DNA of 64,000 nt from Megamerina dolium. Taxonomy: Eukaryota > Arthropoda > Insecta > Diptera > Megamerinidae. The notes under the pieces are model-generated. The model saw nothing but the letters and a program-made list of their open reading frames with translations. It ran no database searches and was not told where the DNA came from. The translations under genes and the position numbers were made by a program. Each line of letters begins with the position of its first letter. Within the stretch, counting starts at the first letter, position 1. The DNA lies in assembly GCA_963854835.1 (NCBI GenBank), contig OY978525.1, positions 107,144,917 to 107,208,916 of the forward strand, in the 5' to 3' direction. Below, piece after piece: positions 35,260-50,608 of this stretch.

Positions 35260-36330
35260 GTTTGAGTGACGCTACTTTCGCCGTAATAAAAATAATGGAA
35301 AAACACGAGTATTGCATCTTGATGAAACATTGTGTTTTTTATGGGAAAAACTTCGGAACAATCGTTGCAATGATTGCAGAAATGCTACACCACAATTGCT
35401 TCTTCGAACGCAATAGTTTATCGGTGGTTTAGTGAATTTAAAATTAGTCGAACAAGCACCGAACACACATCTCGCTCTGAAAGGCTAAAAGAGGCTACTT
35501 ATGTGAAAAGCAAGTGCATCGGATCGTGTTGAATGATCGAAAATTTGAGTTGCGCGAGTTAGTTGAGGCCGTGGGTATTTCAAAAGAATGGATGGGATAC
35601 ATTTTGCACGATGTTTTGGAGATGAAAAATCTGTGGGTGCCGCATTTGCTGAGAGTCGACCAAAAACAGCAGCGCGTTAATAATTCGACAGCCATTTTAG
35701 CATTGTTGCAGCCTAACGAACTCACATTTTTCGACATTTTGTGACGATGGATGAAACATGGGACGATTACCATAAACCTGAGTTCAATAAGCAGTCTGCA
35801 GAGTGGCTAGAAAGCCACAAAATCCAACAAAAGCGACCAATACTCGACAGGGAAGGCTTTGGCCCCCGTTTTTTGGTATGCATATGGTATAATTTTCATC
35901 AATTATTTACAGAAAGCAAGAACAGTCACAGTAGAGTATTTTGCAGCGGTATTGGACAAACTGAATAATGAAATAAAGAAAAACCAGCTTTATATGAAGT
36001 AGGAAAAAGTTTTGCACCATTATGATAATGCACCGGCACACATGTTTTTAAAAGCTATGACCAAATTGGACCAATTACGCTTTGAATTGGTTGCTCATCC
36101 ACCGTCTTCTCCAGACATGTCTTCCAGCGATTATTATCTGTTCCCAAACCTCAAGAGGATGCTCTAGGGAAAGAGATTCAGATCGAATAAGGAAGTCATC
36201 GTGGAAATCGAGGCGTATTTCGAAGGTTTGGACGTTTCGTACTACAGAAAGGGCAGCAACATGTTGGAAACTCGCTATAGCAAATGTATTGCTCTCGTTT
36301 GTTGCTTGTTTTCATTAAAAAATCTTGAGA
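35260..36330 (+). pseudogene. Decayed mariner transposase
   Basis: Pieces of a mariner transposase appear in order across frames: MEKHEYCILMKHCVFYGKN (N-terminal domain), HRIVLNDRKFELRELVEAVG (second helix-turn-helix), FVTMDETWDDYHKPEFNKQS (first catalytic Asp), LHHYDNAPAHMFLKAMTKL-like (second Asp, near 36015), SPDMSSSDYYLFPNLKRML (third Asp) and VSYYRKGSNMLETRYSKCIA (C-terminus). Multiple stops and shifts make it inactive. The lineage differs from the Mos1-like copies; sequence style is nearest the elements at 43659 and 59422. Ends not located. Confidence 0.8.
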
Positions 36331-36780
36331 CTTTTCAGTACATGTAGTATGTACATAGTTATATTGCACATATGTTTGAAATGAAAATCATAGTTATATA
36401 ATAAAAGGTGAACTGATCTTATAGATGAATTACATATGTACACTTTTTAATGCTCTTTCACGAGAGAGAAGAAAAAAAAAACATTTGAAATATACGATTT
36501 TGACAATATTTTGTAATGAACTCAGAACATTTAAGCTCTTTCGAGTACTTTTAAATTGAAATATTATGCAAAATTTGTTTTTAGAGAAATAATTTGAGTA
36601 TCATAACGCAATCTACACCAAGTGACAAGTTTTAAGATCACTCTCAATAGACACCTAACCTATTCAAGGATGCTGTAATTATCTCCCATTACGCATTCAT
36701 CGATTCAAAAAATGTCTCCATCTGTTCGTGACGTCATTAGCAGGTAAAAAGAGTAATCTCGAAGAGCACATTTTTTTTGG

Positions 36781-37168
36781 TATGACGTCAGTAGTGGGTG
36801 CCGTAGCTTAGTGGTTAGTGTGTTCGCCTTCTGATCTGTAGTTCGTGGTTCAATCCCCGGCTGATGCATAACAAATTTAATATCGATAGATTTTTCTTTC
36901 GAATGGTACCCACCTGTCGGCAACAATTGGCAATTCTTCCGATAGTAACAACTTCCCATGAAAAAGCTTTTAAAAGAACTCTGTGAAAAAGCTCAGAAAA
37001 AGTGATGTCACAAGTGTTCTGCCGTTCGGAACCGGTTAAAATAAGTAGGTCCCTTCTAATACTGTCCAAATTTAAGACGCACAACAGTAATGGAAGAGAA
37101 GCTCGGCCAATGAGCCCTTTGGGGCTTTAAGTGCCACATATTTATTATTTTTTTTTATGACGTCAGTA
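36781..37168 (+). mobile_element. tRNA-derived SINE with 13-bp target duplication
   Basis: TATGACGTCAGTA is repeated exactly at 36781-36793 and 37156-37168. Between them lies a 362-bp element whose head resembles a tRNA with RNA polymerase III promoter boxes: A box TAGCTTAGTGG (36804-36814) and B box GGTTCAATCCC (36847-36857). The T-arm stem does not pair well, so it is not a working tRNA gene. A body of about 250 bp follows (GAATGGTACCCACCTGTCGG onward) and a T-rich tail. The target duplication is the mark of LINE-mediated insertion. A headless, diverged copy of the body lies at 62776-62960. Confidence 0.88.
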
Positions 37169-39367
37169 TGGTATAATTGACTGGTAAAACGAGTTTAATT
37201 TATTGAGAGAACAATAATGCGCAACATGCGCAATCTGTAGCCTAAAATATATATTTAATTCACGCTACTTTAAGTACACAATACTTGTGACAAATGCACT
37301 CACAATTTTTAATAACAAATGCGGAGTGTGAGATAATAAGTGTGTGGTGACGATGTGAGGTGTACAATATATGTACATGTCGTTGTATTGTTGATCCTCT
37401 TTTAAGGTGATCAGCTTGCTAAGTGAAACCGTTGGCAAACAGTTTTATTGCAATACTCAACCAGTAAAGTTGTATTTATTCTCTGTGAATTTTATATAAA
37501 AATAAAAATTTAATTTTGGTGTCTCTAAATATTAATATTAATAAAGTGGTAATTATTGTTATTGAATAATTGTTGAACATTTAACATATACAAATAATTT
37601 GAAATAAAGGTGGGTGGCTGTATGTAAATACATACGTATATTTGTATTGATATAGAAGTGTTCGAATGTACGGGTGTATGTGATATCAACTCTGAATGTC
37701 TTTCAATTATCATATTTTTTGTGTCTATACTTGTGTATTCTACATCTAATTGCTATCTACATTTTATTATTATAATTGTTTTTAATCTGTATTTTTTTTT
37801 GTAAATTTTTTTTTATTATTGCGTTAAAAATCTGTTTTGATTTAATTTTACTTTCAATTCTCGTATCATATGGCGCCGCACCAGCGGCATACAAATAAAC
37901 AAAAACTGACTTAACCAGCTTTTGTATTATTGCCAGCTTTAATAATAAAATTTATAAATAAAAAATATTGAAAAGAAAAAAGAGCAAATGCACTTATTAC
38001 ATTGTTTATATTCATATTATTGTGTATATTGATTTTTTTTTTTTTTTTATATGTACTTTATTGTTTTTTTTTTATTTTAAACAGGTTTTTAGGTTTTTTT
38101 TTTATTTTTTATTTATTTTGTGCAAATTTATTTTTAAGTTTCTGTTATTTATACTAACCTGTGAATTTGATACGATCTCTTTACGCTTATCAAGATTGAC
38201 TTTTAATTTGCACATCTTGCATGCATGTATGATTCTCATGCACAGCGTTAACTTTGGTTGAATCTTGATTTTTTTTATTGATACTAAATTATAAAGATTT
38301 TATCGTTTGCTATTATTGCTATTATTTCAAGGATGAGAAAAAACGAAAAAGATTTAAAAAATACAGATTATCATAACAAAAGTTCTAGAAGCCAATTTAT
38401 AGTTATTATAAACAGTTATCTAATAAAAAAAAAAAATGATTTGATATATTTACATATTTATTTTCATATTGAAAACAATTCACTTTGAGAGAATTAATAG
38501 CTCAGACCTGAATAATATTCAAGAATTTATTATTGATTTAAAAAGTATTTCTTTAAAATTCACCAGTTCCAGCTGTGGCTTTGCTTATACAGTTTTCATT
38601 CATTTTTATAAATATATTTTGTATTTTTATATAATATATATTTTATTTTATATATCAAAAATCATGTTGCAATAAGATTTATTTGATTTCATAGTCATTT
38701 TTTATGATTTTTCACTTCAAATTCGATATTCTATGTTATTTTCTATACTAGTCGACGTCGTCGGTACAAGACGAGACAGAGATGTTTTCGTAATTCTAAT
38801 ACGACTTTGTATTCCATAAACCTATCCCACTTTGTGAAGTCGTCGTATGAGACCAGTCAATATTTAGAAAATTTCTGAATTTGGATTTTGGAATTGTAAA
38901 AATATCTCATGCTTTTTTATAACTTTTTTTTTTGGATATAAGAACAACCACAAGAATTCAATTCAATTCATAGTAGAAACTTCCTAGAATAATATGTAAA
39001 AAAGGTGAACTTATTAGAATTTATCGTATGCAATTTTCGAGAAAACTGCCAAATTAAAAGCTTATATCTTTAGATTTCAAAAGAGGAATATATAACATGA
39101 AACATTAGAAAGCATAACATTCTTAGCAAAAAAAAAATTGTTTATTTAAGAAAGACAATTATTCTTAATTCTTTTTATCTTTAATCATGTATTATGGTCT
39201 GTAAGGAGATTTGTTTGCATAGACTAATAAATGAAATATGATAATTCTGAATAGGTTTTGTCGAATTAGTTGACTAGTGAAAACTGCCATACGCTTATAA
39301 TAGATTAAAGAAATAAATATAATTATTGAATTTTTTTTTTATTAGAATCAAATGAAAATAACTATAA

Positions 39368-39466
<99 letters not shown>

Positions 39467-41177
39467 TTTATCAATATTTACATAATTCTAATGAATATTA
39501 AAATAATTTCAACACGTGAGAATGTGAAAGTCACGTCTGTTGTTGTGATTATAGTATATGCAACATACAGGTAGTGCAACTATAATATATGTAAGGTACA
39601 ATTCTGAAAACGTAAATATGCATACGAGTATACCTACATATTTGCTGTACAATGTATTTGTATAATGTGATAAAATGTGAATTAATTCGTATATTAAATT
39701 GAAAATTCGCATAATTTTACAACTTGTAATAAATATTTCTTAATACATTTGCCAACATGAACTTGAATTGATTTTCCTTAGAGTTATAATTATTGTTTAC
39801 GTGGAGAATGATAAAAATATATTGAGTTAGTTTACTTTTTATAAATTTCAATGTCTTCTAGATACAGTAGAATATGACGAAATATTTGCTAAGTCCTTAA
39901 ATCTGCTATCCAAAACAGTCTTTATCTGTTTAGAGCTTTTCAATTTCGATATTTACTGCATTGGAAATTTCCGTATTAATACTAAAGGCACGTCTGTGAA
40001 ATAATTTTAGCGTAAATCGCAACCGAAATTAACACTTTTGTCACTGACTTTTACTAGCTTAACTTGAAAAATAGATTTATGATTCATATCATGGATTCCT
40101 GCTTGATTTTTGCATTTCTATGGGAATTTTGGCATTCACGTCAAATTGTAAGTGGTTTCAGTTGACAATGATCTCCCAAAAAATGGGAAAAATATATTTT
40201 TCAGTTTTCTTGAGCGTCAGACTTCTTGAAATTATTATTTTTACAATAGTGTTGAACTACCTCAAAGCAATTACATATTTATTACTAATAAAAAAATATT
40301 CTAATTCAGCGAACTATTATTAGTCTTCACATATATCAATATTATCTATAGAAAGCAAACTAACTTTTCAATAAATATCTCCTATATACAAAAGCCGATT
40401 AAATGTAATTATCTATATAATAAATAAATCATAATAATAAAAAAAAAAAAAAAGAATTGAATTAAAATCAATTTTGAATACAAGCTTCATAGATAACAAT
40501 TATGATAATAGAAACGTGAGATACAACAATATATTCTTTTTTATTTTGTTAGTAATTATATATATATAAAATGGGTGTGTGACATACATATGTTTATGGT
40601 TATACATATATGAGTATTAAATATTTTTAAAATCAAAACAACTTATTACTGTTTTACTTGCACGTAATTATCGTATCAAATACATTTGACAACACTTGTA
40701 TATATATATCATAATATAGTAAGTAACATACTTATGTGCATATCGTACCTTTAATAATAAAGAGAATTTATTCAAAATTTAAAATTTGTGGGAAAACGCC
40801 CTCACATTTATATTATTTATTAAAAAAAGAGATTCAAAGTTATCTATCTTCGCCATTTTGGTGACATTGGTGTTTCTAATTGACTAAAATTAATCTCTTC
40901 ACCAAGTTTCTTAATTTCATGTTAAAATCTCAAAACACAATAATTTGGAATTAATCCTCTTTGTCATGAAAGATGCGCTATGTACTCTTTAAACATTTAA
41001 ACAACATTTTAGCTATTGTAAACAAATATTTGCCTAATCTAAATAATATAGATTTTACCAAATGCATATACAATATTAGTAAGTAATTAATATTTTTACC
41101 ATAACGTAAAACTGTTTTGTCGAGTCGAAGTGTTTGTACTGAGAACAATAAACAAGTAACAAAGAATGATAAAAGTA
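37169..41177. other. Non-coding AT-rich DNA
   Basis: No gene is supported over 4 kb. T-runs at 38030-38110, an A-run at 40439-40453 and the TA tract at 39378-39460 dominate. GC-richer patches at 37865-37900 and 38750-38870 show no open frame of note. Confidence 0.5.
39378..39460. repeat. (TA)n microsatellite
   Basis: About 40 TA repeats with one CA interruption at 39421-39424. Confidence 0.9.
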
Positions 41178-42248
41178 CCTAGTCAAGTCATAAATATTGG
41201 TACACAGAAAAATCGGCGCCAAATGAAAACGAATTCATATTTTTCAAAACTTTTTCTTTTTATTGTGTTATTCAATGGCTTCAAATCTTGGAACAACTTA
41301 TTCGAAATGACTCCCATTTGCCTTCCAGCACGACTTGAGACGATCTGGCCACTCATCGATCGCAAGACGCACTTTATGCATGGGGAAATTGTCCACGTCA
41401 CGAACAAGGGTTCGCTTCAACGACTCAATATTTGGGTGTAGAGTAGAGCAAGCCATACGCTCTAATACGGACCACAACTTGTAATCCAACGGATTGAGTT
41501 CTGGACTACCAGCTAGCCAATCATCCGTTGATATCAAGTCCGGAATGTTGTTTTTTAGCCACAGTTGAGTCGTTTTTGCATTTTGGCGCGAATTGTTATC
41601 TCTTTGGACCCTCGGGATGAGTTGGGATGCTCCTCTGAATGATCGAGCTTACGTACGATCGCTCTGTTTATTGAACGATTCTTCTACGGTGAAGATTTTG
41701 TCGTCAGTAAACAGAATTTGTCTGTGAGCGTACCGGCTGCGTAACGCTTTCGATTTTCCCTTGAGTTCTCCCTCCAATGAGGCCGTGAGCAGGTGTCCAG
41801 TGTGTCGCTTGTAAGCGCATAGTCCCAAATCTTTACTGACATAGATTTTTGCGAAATTTACATTTCCTGCGACAAGATTTTCTCTTTTCGCAGCGGTTTT
41901 CGGGCGATTCGTTTCATCACGACTTTGATCACTTTCGGATCTCTCATAGAGCGCGGACGGTCGGATCTTTGACGGTCTCTTACTCTACCAATATCCTCAA
42001 ACAAGTTCACAGTACGATACACAAAACTGATTCCAAGCGTTGCATTTTAGTAGGCCAACTACAACAATACGATTTTCGATGTCGCCCTATTTCATGATTG
42101 TAAACAATTGATGCCAAAAACTTTTTACGTGGCAATGAAGCATAAATGTCAACTGTCAAATCGCAGTCAAGGATGAAATGGATGCGCCCAATATTGCATT
42201 CGTAATGAATGCGTTTAGTTGTGTATCAATATTTATGACTTGACTAGG
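41178..42248 (-). mobile_element. DD37D (maT-type) DNA transposon
   Basis: Terminal inverted repeats of about 28 bp start CCTAGTCAAGTCATAAATAT at the left and, inverted, end the element at 42248, with one mismatch. TA precedes the left end. The 1071-bp element encodes a broken transposase on the minus strand with DD37D spacing, the mark of the maT lineage. Confidence 0.85.
41298..42070 (-). pseudogene. maT-type (DD37D) transposase, frameshifted
   Basis: The C-terminal third is open: from about 41620 downward it reads QRDNNSRQ, AKTTQLWLKNNIPDLIST, DDWLAGSPELNPLDYKLW and ends at KANGSHFE. The Asp of QRDNN and that of NPLDYK are 37 residues apart, giving DD37D. Upstream (41620-42070) the frame is broken by many stops, and the first catalytic block is only faintly readable. 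Inactive. Confidence 0.75.
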
Positions 42249-43658
42249 TTATATAAAATTAACTAAATACAACCAAAATACACAAAGGGATTTATAAGGT
42301 AAAAAGTAAAGTATAAGTATTTTAGAATAAAAAATATGAATTACTATTTAATTCGTGCACTTGAATATGAATGTGTATAATTTTATTTTGTAACTATTTA
42401 CATATCAATACAAATTCAATTATATAATTGAAAATACACCATAAAATACAATATCAACAATTCCTCCCTCTTTCTCTTGTACTAATCTTTATATAACCCT
42501 GTAAATTTATATTTGAAGAACGCACCGCAAGCAATCATAAAAAGATCACCTTTAAAAAACACATTTCATTTCATTTGACCCACAAAAACGAATGCCAATT
42601 GTAAATACATACAAATGAGTACATACAGATTCATATTTACATATATATGATATGTATTCATATATAGATGCTTGTACAATAGAATTGATATAGAATATTA
42701 TATCGAATATAGGCACATGTGTACACACAGAAAATGGGGTTATGCGGACATAGTACATACATATGTAGTTATATATAGTAGAGCACAATTGACCTCACAG
42801 CGGACTGATCACTGATGATGTGAACATGTAGCACATGTTCTTATTCATTTGTACTATTACATACATACATTTAAAATTTATCTAGTTATTTGACTTCCAA
42901 ATTATCACATATGATAATGATACGACTACTTGTTGATGATGACGAGAATCATGATCAGCGCTATTCTATTGCATTTATTTATACAGTTGGGTTTATGAAA
43001 ATAGCAGTGCTCTTTTGCATACATATTGTAAAGGTGTGTAATTTTTTAATAAATGCAATACAATTTTTTTGAGATAATTTTGAGGCAATATTGATTTTTT
43101 TGCGGCTTACTTATTTAACTTTTTAACTTTAATATGAGATACGAGAATATCGACAACATTAAAACGTTATTGGCAGCACTGGCAATCAGGAATAATTATA
43201 TCGGTAATTTTTAGACCGAGTCATATCATCTTTGAAAGTCAAAACGTTGTTTTAAATGCAACAAATATCTATAATATGTTTAGAGGTGTCTAAAACGCAT
43301 AAAAGCAACAAAAAAAAAATTATTTTATCAACCAGAATTTTACCTGCTGAAGGCTTTATTTAGGCGTGAATAATAAAATCTGTACTTGGAATTTAGTCTT
43401 CAATTTCTGGTATCTAATCAAAATAAGAGAAAATATATAGACGACCACGAAAACTGCCATCAGTTATTCAATTCAAACTCAAACAAAATAAAAATAAAAA
43501 TATGAACGAGTTGAAAAACAGTCCACAGAAGTAGTTAAAAATCAAAAAGAGTGTTAAAACTAATAAATGTGCATGATCCCGGTCCACATTCATCAGAAGA
43601 AAATGAAAAACCATTTCCACAATTCAATTAATCTTCTGATTAGTGTTTCAGTGAACTA
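42249..43658. other. Non-coding AT-rich DNA
   Basis: No gene or repeat family recognised. ATACATAC-type short runs only. Confidence 0.5.
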
Positions 43659-44570
43659 CGACGGCGGTCTCAGAACTACCCGACCTGACATATAGATGGC
43701 GGCAGTAGTTTGAAAAAAATTACTTTGGTGAAAAGCGGAAACCTTATAAAAATATGTTTTAAGTTTCAAGGCGCCACGTTGTTTATTATTTTTTTTTTTT
43801 TTTTTTTTGGAACCATCGAAAGTTAACGACCTTAGTGAATTTGTAAACATGGAAAAAATTGGTCACCGTTATGTAATTCAATACTTTCATTTGAAAGGTC
43901 TCAGTCTAACGACTATTAAAGCCGAACTATATTCTAATCTGGGGGAGTCTGCTACTTCGTTTACGACCATAAAATATTGGGTGGCAGAGTTTAAACGAGG
44001 TCGTACGAGCTGCCAAGACTAACACCGTAGTGGTCGACCAATTGAGGTGGCCACGCCAGAAACAGTTAGAAAAATCCACAAAATGTTATTGGATGATCGA
44101 TGGTTGAAGGTGCGTAAGCTAGCTGAAATTACAGGCATTTCAAAAAGTGCTATGTATCGTATATTGACTGAAAATTTGGAGATGAAAAAGCTGTGTGTAA
44201 GATGGGTGCCGCCTTTGCTCACAATAGAACAAAAACACCAGTTCACACATCCGCTATTGCGATGGCCAAAATCAATGAGTTAAAGCTCGAATTGCTTCAG
44301 CACACACCTTATTCGCCAGATTTAGCTCCTTCGGATTATTTTCTAGTTCCAAATTTAAAAAAATGGCTTGTTGGTAGAAGATTTGCAAACAATGAAGAGG
44401 TGCAGTGTGCGGTAGATGGCTGTTTTAATGAGCTAGACAGTTCATACTACTATAGATAGGGTATCGTAGCTATAGAATATCGCTGGGAAAAGTATATAGA
44501 GCTAAAAGGAGATTATGTTGAGGAATAGAGAAAACAATGGCATTGGTCTCGAAAATGAAACAATATTGAA
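43659..44570 (+). mobile_element. Internally deleted mariner, copy 1 of a pair
   Basis: The left end CGACGGCGGTCTCAGAACTA follows a TA and matches the ends of the element at 59422-60472. The right part matches that copy up to GATTATGTTGAGGAATA (about 44524) and then diverges, so the right terminal repeat is lost. A 23-bp T-run interrupts the leader. Confidence 0.8.
43849..44459 (+). pseudogene. Mariner transposase lacking its catalytic core
   Basis: ATG 43849 starts MEKIGHRYVIQYFHLKGLSL, a mariner N-terminus, and reads through TTIKYWVAEFKRGRTSCQD to a stop (44020). The frame continues past it with HRSGRPIEVATPETVRKI, KLAEITGISKSAMYRIL and LLTIEQKH. There it jumps directly to VHTSAIAMAKIN, which in mariners lies after the second catalytic Asp, then LLQHTPYSPDLAPSDYFLVP. 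About 400-450 bp encoding the first two catalytic Asp residues are therefore missing. One nonsense codon plus this deletion make it non-functional. Confidence 0.85.
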
Positions 44571-44970
44571 AACGTATTGTATTTTTGATTAAAAAAAAGT
44601 GTGTAAGTTTTTAATGAAAAATTGTTTTTTCATCTACAACTCCGCCACCGAACAGTATTAAACGTGTTTAATTTGTTCATTTTTGTCAATTTTTGTGTGT
44701 ATTATTGAAATCTCTCTCTTTGTCTTTCTACACATGCACTTACTATGCTAGATTGTACTTTTTTAATTTAGTGCAATATCTACTTTTTAATTCAAATAAA
44801 AGGAACAACTTAAATTTATGGGTATGAAGTAAAGAAATTAACTCAGATGAGGTTTCAAATGTTGAGATCAAGACGTAAATCTCAATTATTTATGAATTCA
44901 ATTTTTTTATTTAAATAAATTTGGTACCATTATGATTTTGTCCACAACTGTATACATTACATATACAATA
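44571..44970. other. Non-coding DNA between transposons
   Basis: Nothing recognised; AT-rich. Confidence 0.5.
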
Positions 44971-45783
44971 CAGGGTTGGCCATATTAGGTGGAGCCATTT
45001 ATTAACAACAACAAAAAAAAAACAAAAATATAGAAAAAACACATTCTCTGCTGTTCAGGTGAAAAATCATTTAATTTGGCTGAATGAGATTTGTTTACAT
45101 ACATTTTTAAAGACGATATCACGCAAATGGTTGCCGTGAACTCGAATAGCGTAATGTGATAGTTTTAGGCTCATCTAGTTACCTTGGATTGTTGATATAA
45201 ACCTTTGACTTCAAGTAGCCTCGCAGGAAAAGTACGGCGCTGTCAAATCTGGCGTAAGAGGAGGCCAGTCAAAATCGCCATTTTTCGTGATGAGACGACC
45301 AGGGAATAATGGCCTCAAAAAAATTGATTGTGTCACGAGCTGTGTCTGTGATGGGACACGGTCTTCTTGAAACCAGAAGTGCTGCATATCATAATCTCGA
45401 ACAATTGGCATAAAACAAATCGCCTGTTGTATATCCGCGCTCGTCTTCGAAAAAGAACGGCGCGATGATCATATTCGTACATATTCCGCACCTCTCACTA
45501 TAGGGTCGTGAAGAATTTAAGAGTTTTCGGTGGCGTAGAACCGACAATTTTGTTTGTTTACCCCTCATTACTCGTGATGATTTTTTCCCATAGTTTTCAC
45601 AATCGAGAAGTCCTTCTGAATGTACAATTAAACAATAAAAGCGTGTTCGAGTGGCGTATACTGCTTCATTGCATAAATTTCCTTTGATTGAAGTTCCATA
45701 TACGTGCTCAATGACAGCTGAAAGTCTATACCTGTCAGAGTTATGGTGTTGTCTGATGTGTCCACCTAATATGATCAACCCTG
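44971..45783 (-). mobile_element. TA-flanked DDE transposon remnant
   Basis: The left end CAGGGTTGGCCATATTAGGT and the right end (reverse complement CAGGGTTGATCATATTAGGT) match over 23 bases with two differences, and TA lies outside both (44969-44970, 45784-45785). At 813 bp it is shortened. It carries the C-terminal half of an IS630-like DDE transposase on the minus strand. A similar terminal motif bounds 2587-3648. Confidence 0.75.
45200..45778 (-). pseudogene. IS630-like DDE transposase fragment
   Basis: Two overlapping minus-strand pieces in different frames: the first ends FFEDERGYTTGDLFYANC, the second reads DMQHFWFQEDRVPSQTQL, FPGRLITKNGDFDWPPLTPD and LTAPYFSC. WFQ(E)D, a Leu/Ile-rich spacer and DWPPLTPDLTAPYF correspond to the last two catalytic blocks of DDE superfamily transposases common in insects, with the expected Asp replaced or shifted in places. 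The helix-turn-helix part and the first catalytic block are absent. Inactive. Confidence 0.65.
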
Positions 45784-46257
45784 TACATGCATGAGCTCGG
45801 TGTGATATGTAGTATATGTGTATTAAAAAAGCTTCATTTGTATGCTCTTATTTATGTATATATTGTACGTATATACCTGGGCATATAATTATATAATAGA
45901 TTTTGTTTAAAATGAAAGTATTTATATACAAATCTAAATTAAGTAACCCAGAGGGATACATATAATAAATAAATATTCATATAGTTTTCATTGACCATTT
46001 GATTGAGTTGTAGCAAGTACGCTCACTATAGAGCACACACTATTCTATTATAATAGACGAAAGCACCTACATATGACAGTTATTGTCAATTTTGTTATAT
46101 TTACTTTGGGGTCAATTTTTCAACTATCATATAAGGTGACATTGATCAATTGTCGAAGATAATTGGAATGCATACAAGAATCTAATATATATATATATAT
46201 ATAGTTAATTAATTACTTTTTTTTTTTCAACATATTCTTATAGAATTTTCTACAAAA
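45784..46257. other. Upstream region of the superoxide dismutase gene
   Basis: No gene seen. A T-rich tract and TAG (46241-46243) just before the Sod3 start could be the acceptor of a 5' UTR exon; the promoter was not identified. Confidence 0.4.
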
Positions 46258-48645
<2,388 letters not shown>

Positions 48646-48811
48646 ATATTCAAAAAATGTATTTTAGACATACATATATGTATGTATATATACATATATA
48701 CACACGTCAAAAATGTCACAAATATACACATAACAAAAGCAACAATAACAACAAAAGACAAACAAATAACAAGGATAGACATTAACATTGCACATGCATT
48801 AGTAATTGTCG

Positions 48812-48844
<33 letters not shown>

Positions 48845-49702
48845 GTGTTGTAATTTCATGTTACTAATGTATGTTTTTTGTGCTTGTCCGTCTTTAGACA
48901 TTATGTTTGTATTATTATTATTATTATTTTTTGATTTACTTGGGGGCATACTCAACTCAACACTCAATATGGTGAATAATGTATACAAATTTTTGGGGTG
49001 ATATTAATCAGGTTTATTAAAATAGCACAAGTACATGTGTTGGAGTATTTTTAGTATATTTATTATACTATCATTAACATAAGATATATAACAGAACGCA
49101 AATACCATTAGGGAAATTAAAGAAAACTTTGATATCCTACACTATAAAATAAATGTCAATGCCCAATGTTTTGAAAACATAATTTTGTATGACAGGGTTG
49201 TTAAGATTTTCACTCGATTATCCGATTATCAAGTTTCAGTTCGACATTTTTGTATTTCTATGTCCGCATGTATCCAGTGAAAAAATATATTATATTTTTG
49301 TATAAACAGACAAATGTTGTTTTCATATTCCCAATTTTGAATTCATCAATTCGTTGGTCAAACAAGTAGTATTATGCGAAGAGAAAGACTGACAAATAAT
49401 CCGATAATAATCTGTGAAGTCTTAAGAATTCCCTATACTTACGCAATGTATATAGGCGCTAAAGAAAATTAATTGGTTATACTTGCATTTCTATATTCGG
49501 AACAATTTACATATAATTTGGTTTTTTTCCTTAAAAGGGGGTAAAGTTAATATCGCTAATATGTATACAATAGAGATAAGAGATATAGTTATTTCATAAT
49601 CTTACGTCACTCTTTTTTTATATTTTCTTGCACACGTCATTAGGCATAAGAAGAGCAGAGCTAGCATTAGTAGCAGTAGTATTATAAAAGTAGTAGTAGG
49701 AG

Positions 49703-49758
<56 letters not shown>

Positions 49759-50608
49759 ATAAAAAGGAAGCTTTGGAAATCATATTTATAAACTCTGACT
49801 TATGTAGTAATAATAGGTTAGTAGGTTAGTCAAAATTAGACATTCTTATTTCCTGTTGTCACACCTCATATCTAACATATATGTATGCATATAGTTTTAT
49901 ATACATATCTACAAATATAAATATGTCTATTTATTTTTATGCACCATACAAAACATATTCTTAATGATATTGCGTGTTCTAACCTCAAATGGTAGTGGTG
50001 TGAGTATAATTATGTATGAGTGAGTGATTGTTTAAGAAATCATGAGATTATAGTGAAAATATGCTTGTAAATATTTTTTGAAGTTCATGATAACAGTTTT
50101 TTTTTTCTGAAGTTATTTTTAGACAAATTATATAAAAAGTTATGTTATAGGAATTAAAATGGGAAACAGCAGGCACGCAAAATTCTTAGGAATCTAATAA
50201 TTCTACAAGAGTATCGCGTTTTTGATACGCTTATAGTAAAAATCTCTATCCAAGAGTTCCTTCCTTTTTGTTTATCCTATAATTATTTTTAAACCAAGCC
50301 TAACCAATGATTTACGTATATGATGAAAAATAAAATATGGTTGACTTTGCAGTAATACAAATCTTTAGAGCCATAATAAGATGATTTTGAAATTTTGCAC
50401 TACATTAAACAAGATAGTTTCTTTGTCATGACTTTTAAAAAAATTTCCATTTTTATTAAAAAAATATGCAATATTTTTAGATTTTTCTGGTAATTCTTCT
50501 TCTTCTTCTTTTATGACTATGACATATTCCTTATATTAAATATTGTTAAACCAAAATACCTTTAATTAAGTCCCGTAAGCAAAAGAATTAATGTGTTGGA
50601 TTTGTGTA
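48646..50608. other. Sod3 3' UTR (short form) or intron 3, first half
   Basis: Non-coding with many simple repeats: TAT/ATT runs at 48815-48845 and 48909-48930, and an AGT run at 49688-49759. AATAAA words near 49147 could end the short transcript. Confidence 0.5.
49688..49759. repeat. (AGT)n microsatellite
   Basis: About 20 AGT/TAG repeats with a GGAGGAGT interruption. Confidence 0.9.

Noticed and set aside
36794..36870. tRNA gene
   Set aside because: A and B boxes are present but stems do not pair properly and a SINE body with target duplication follows.
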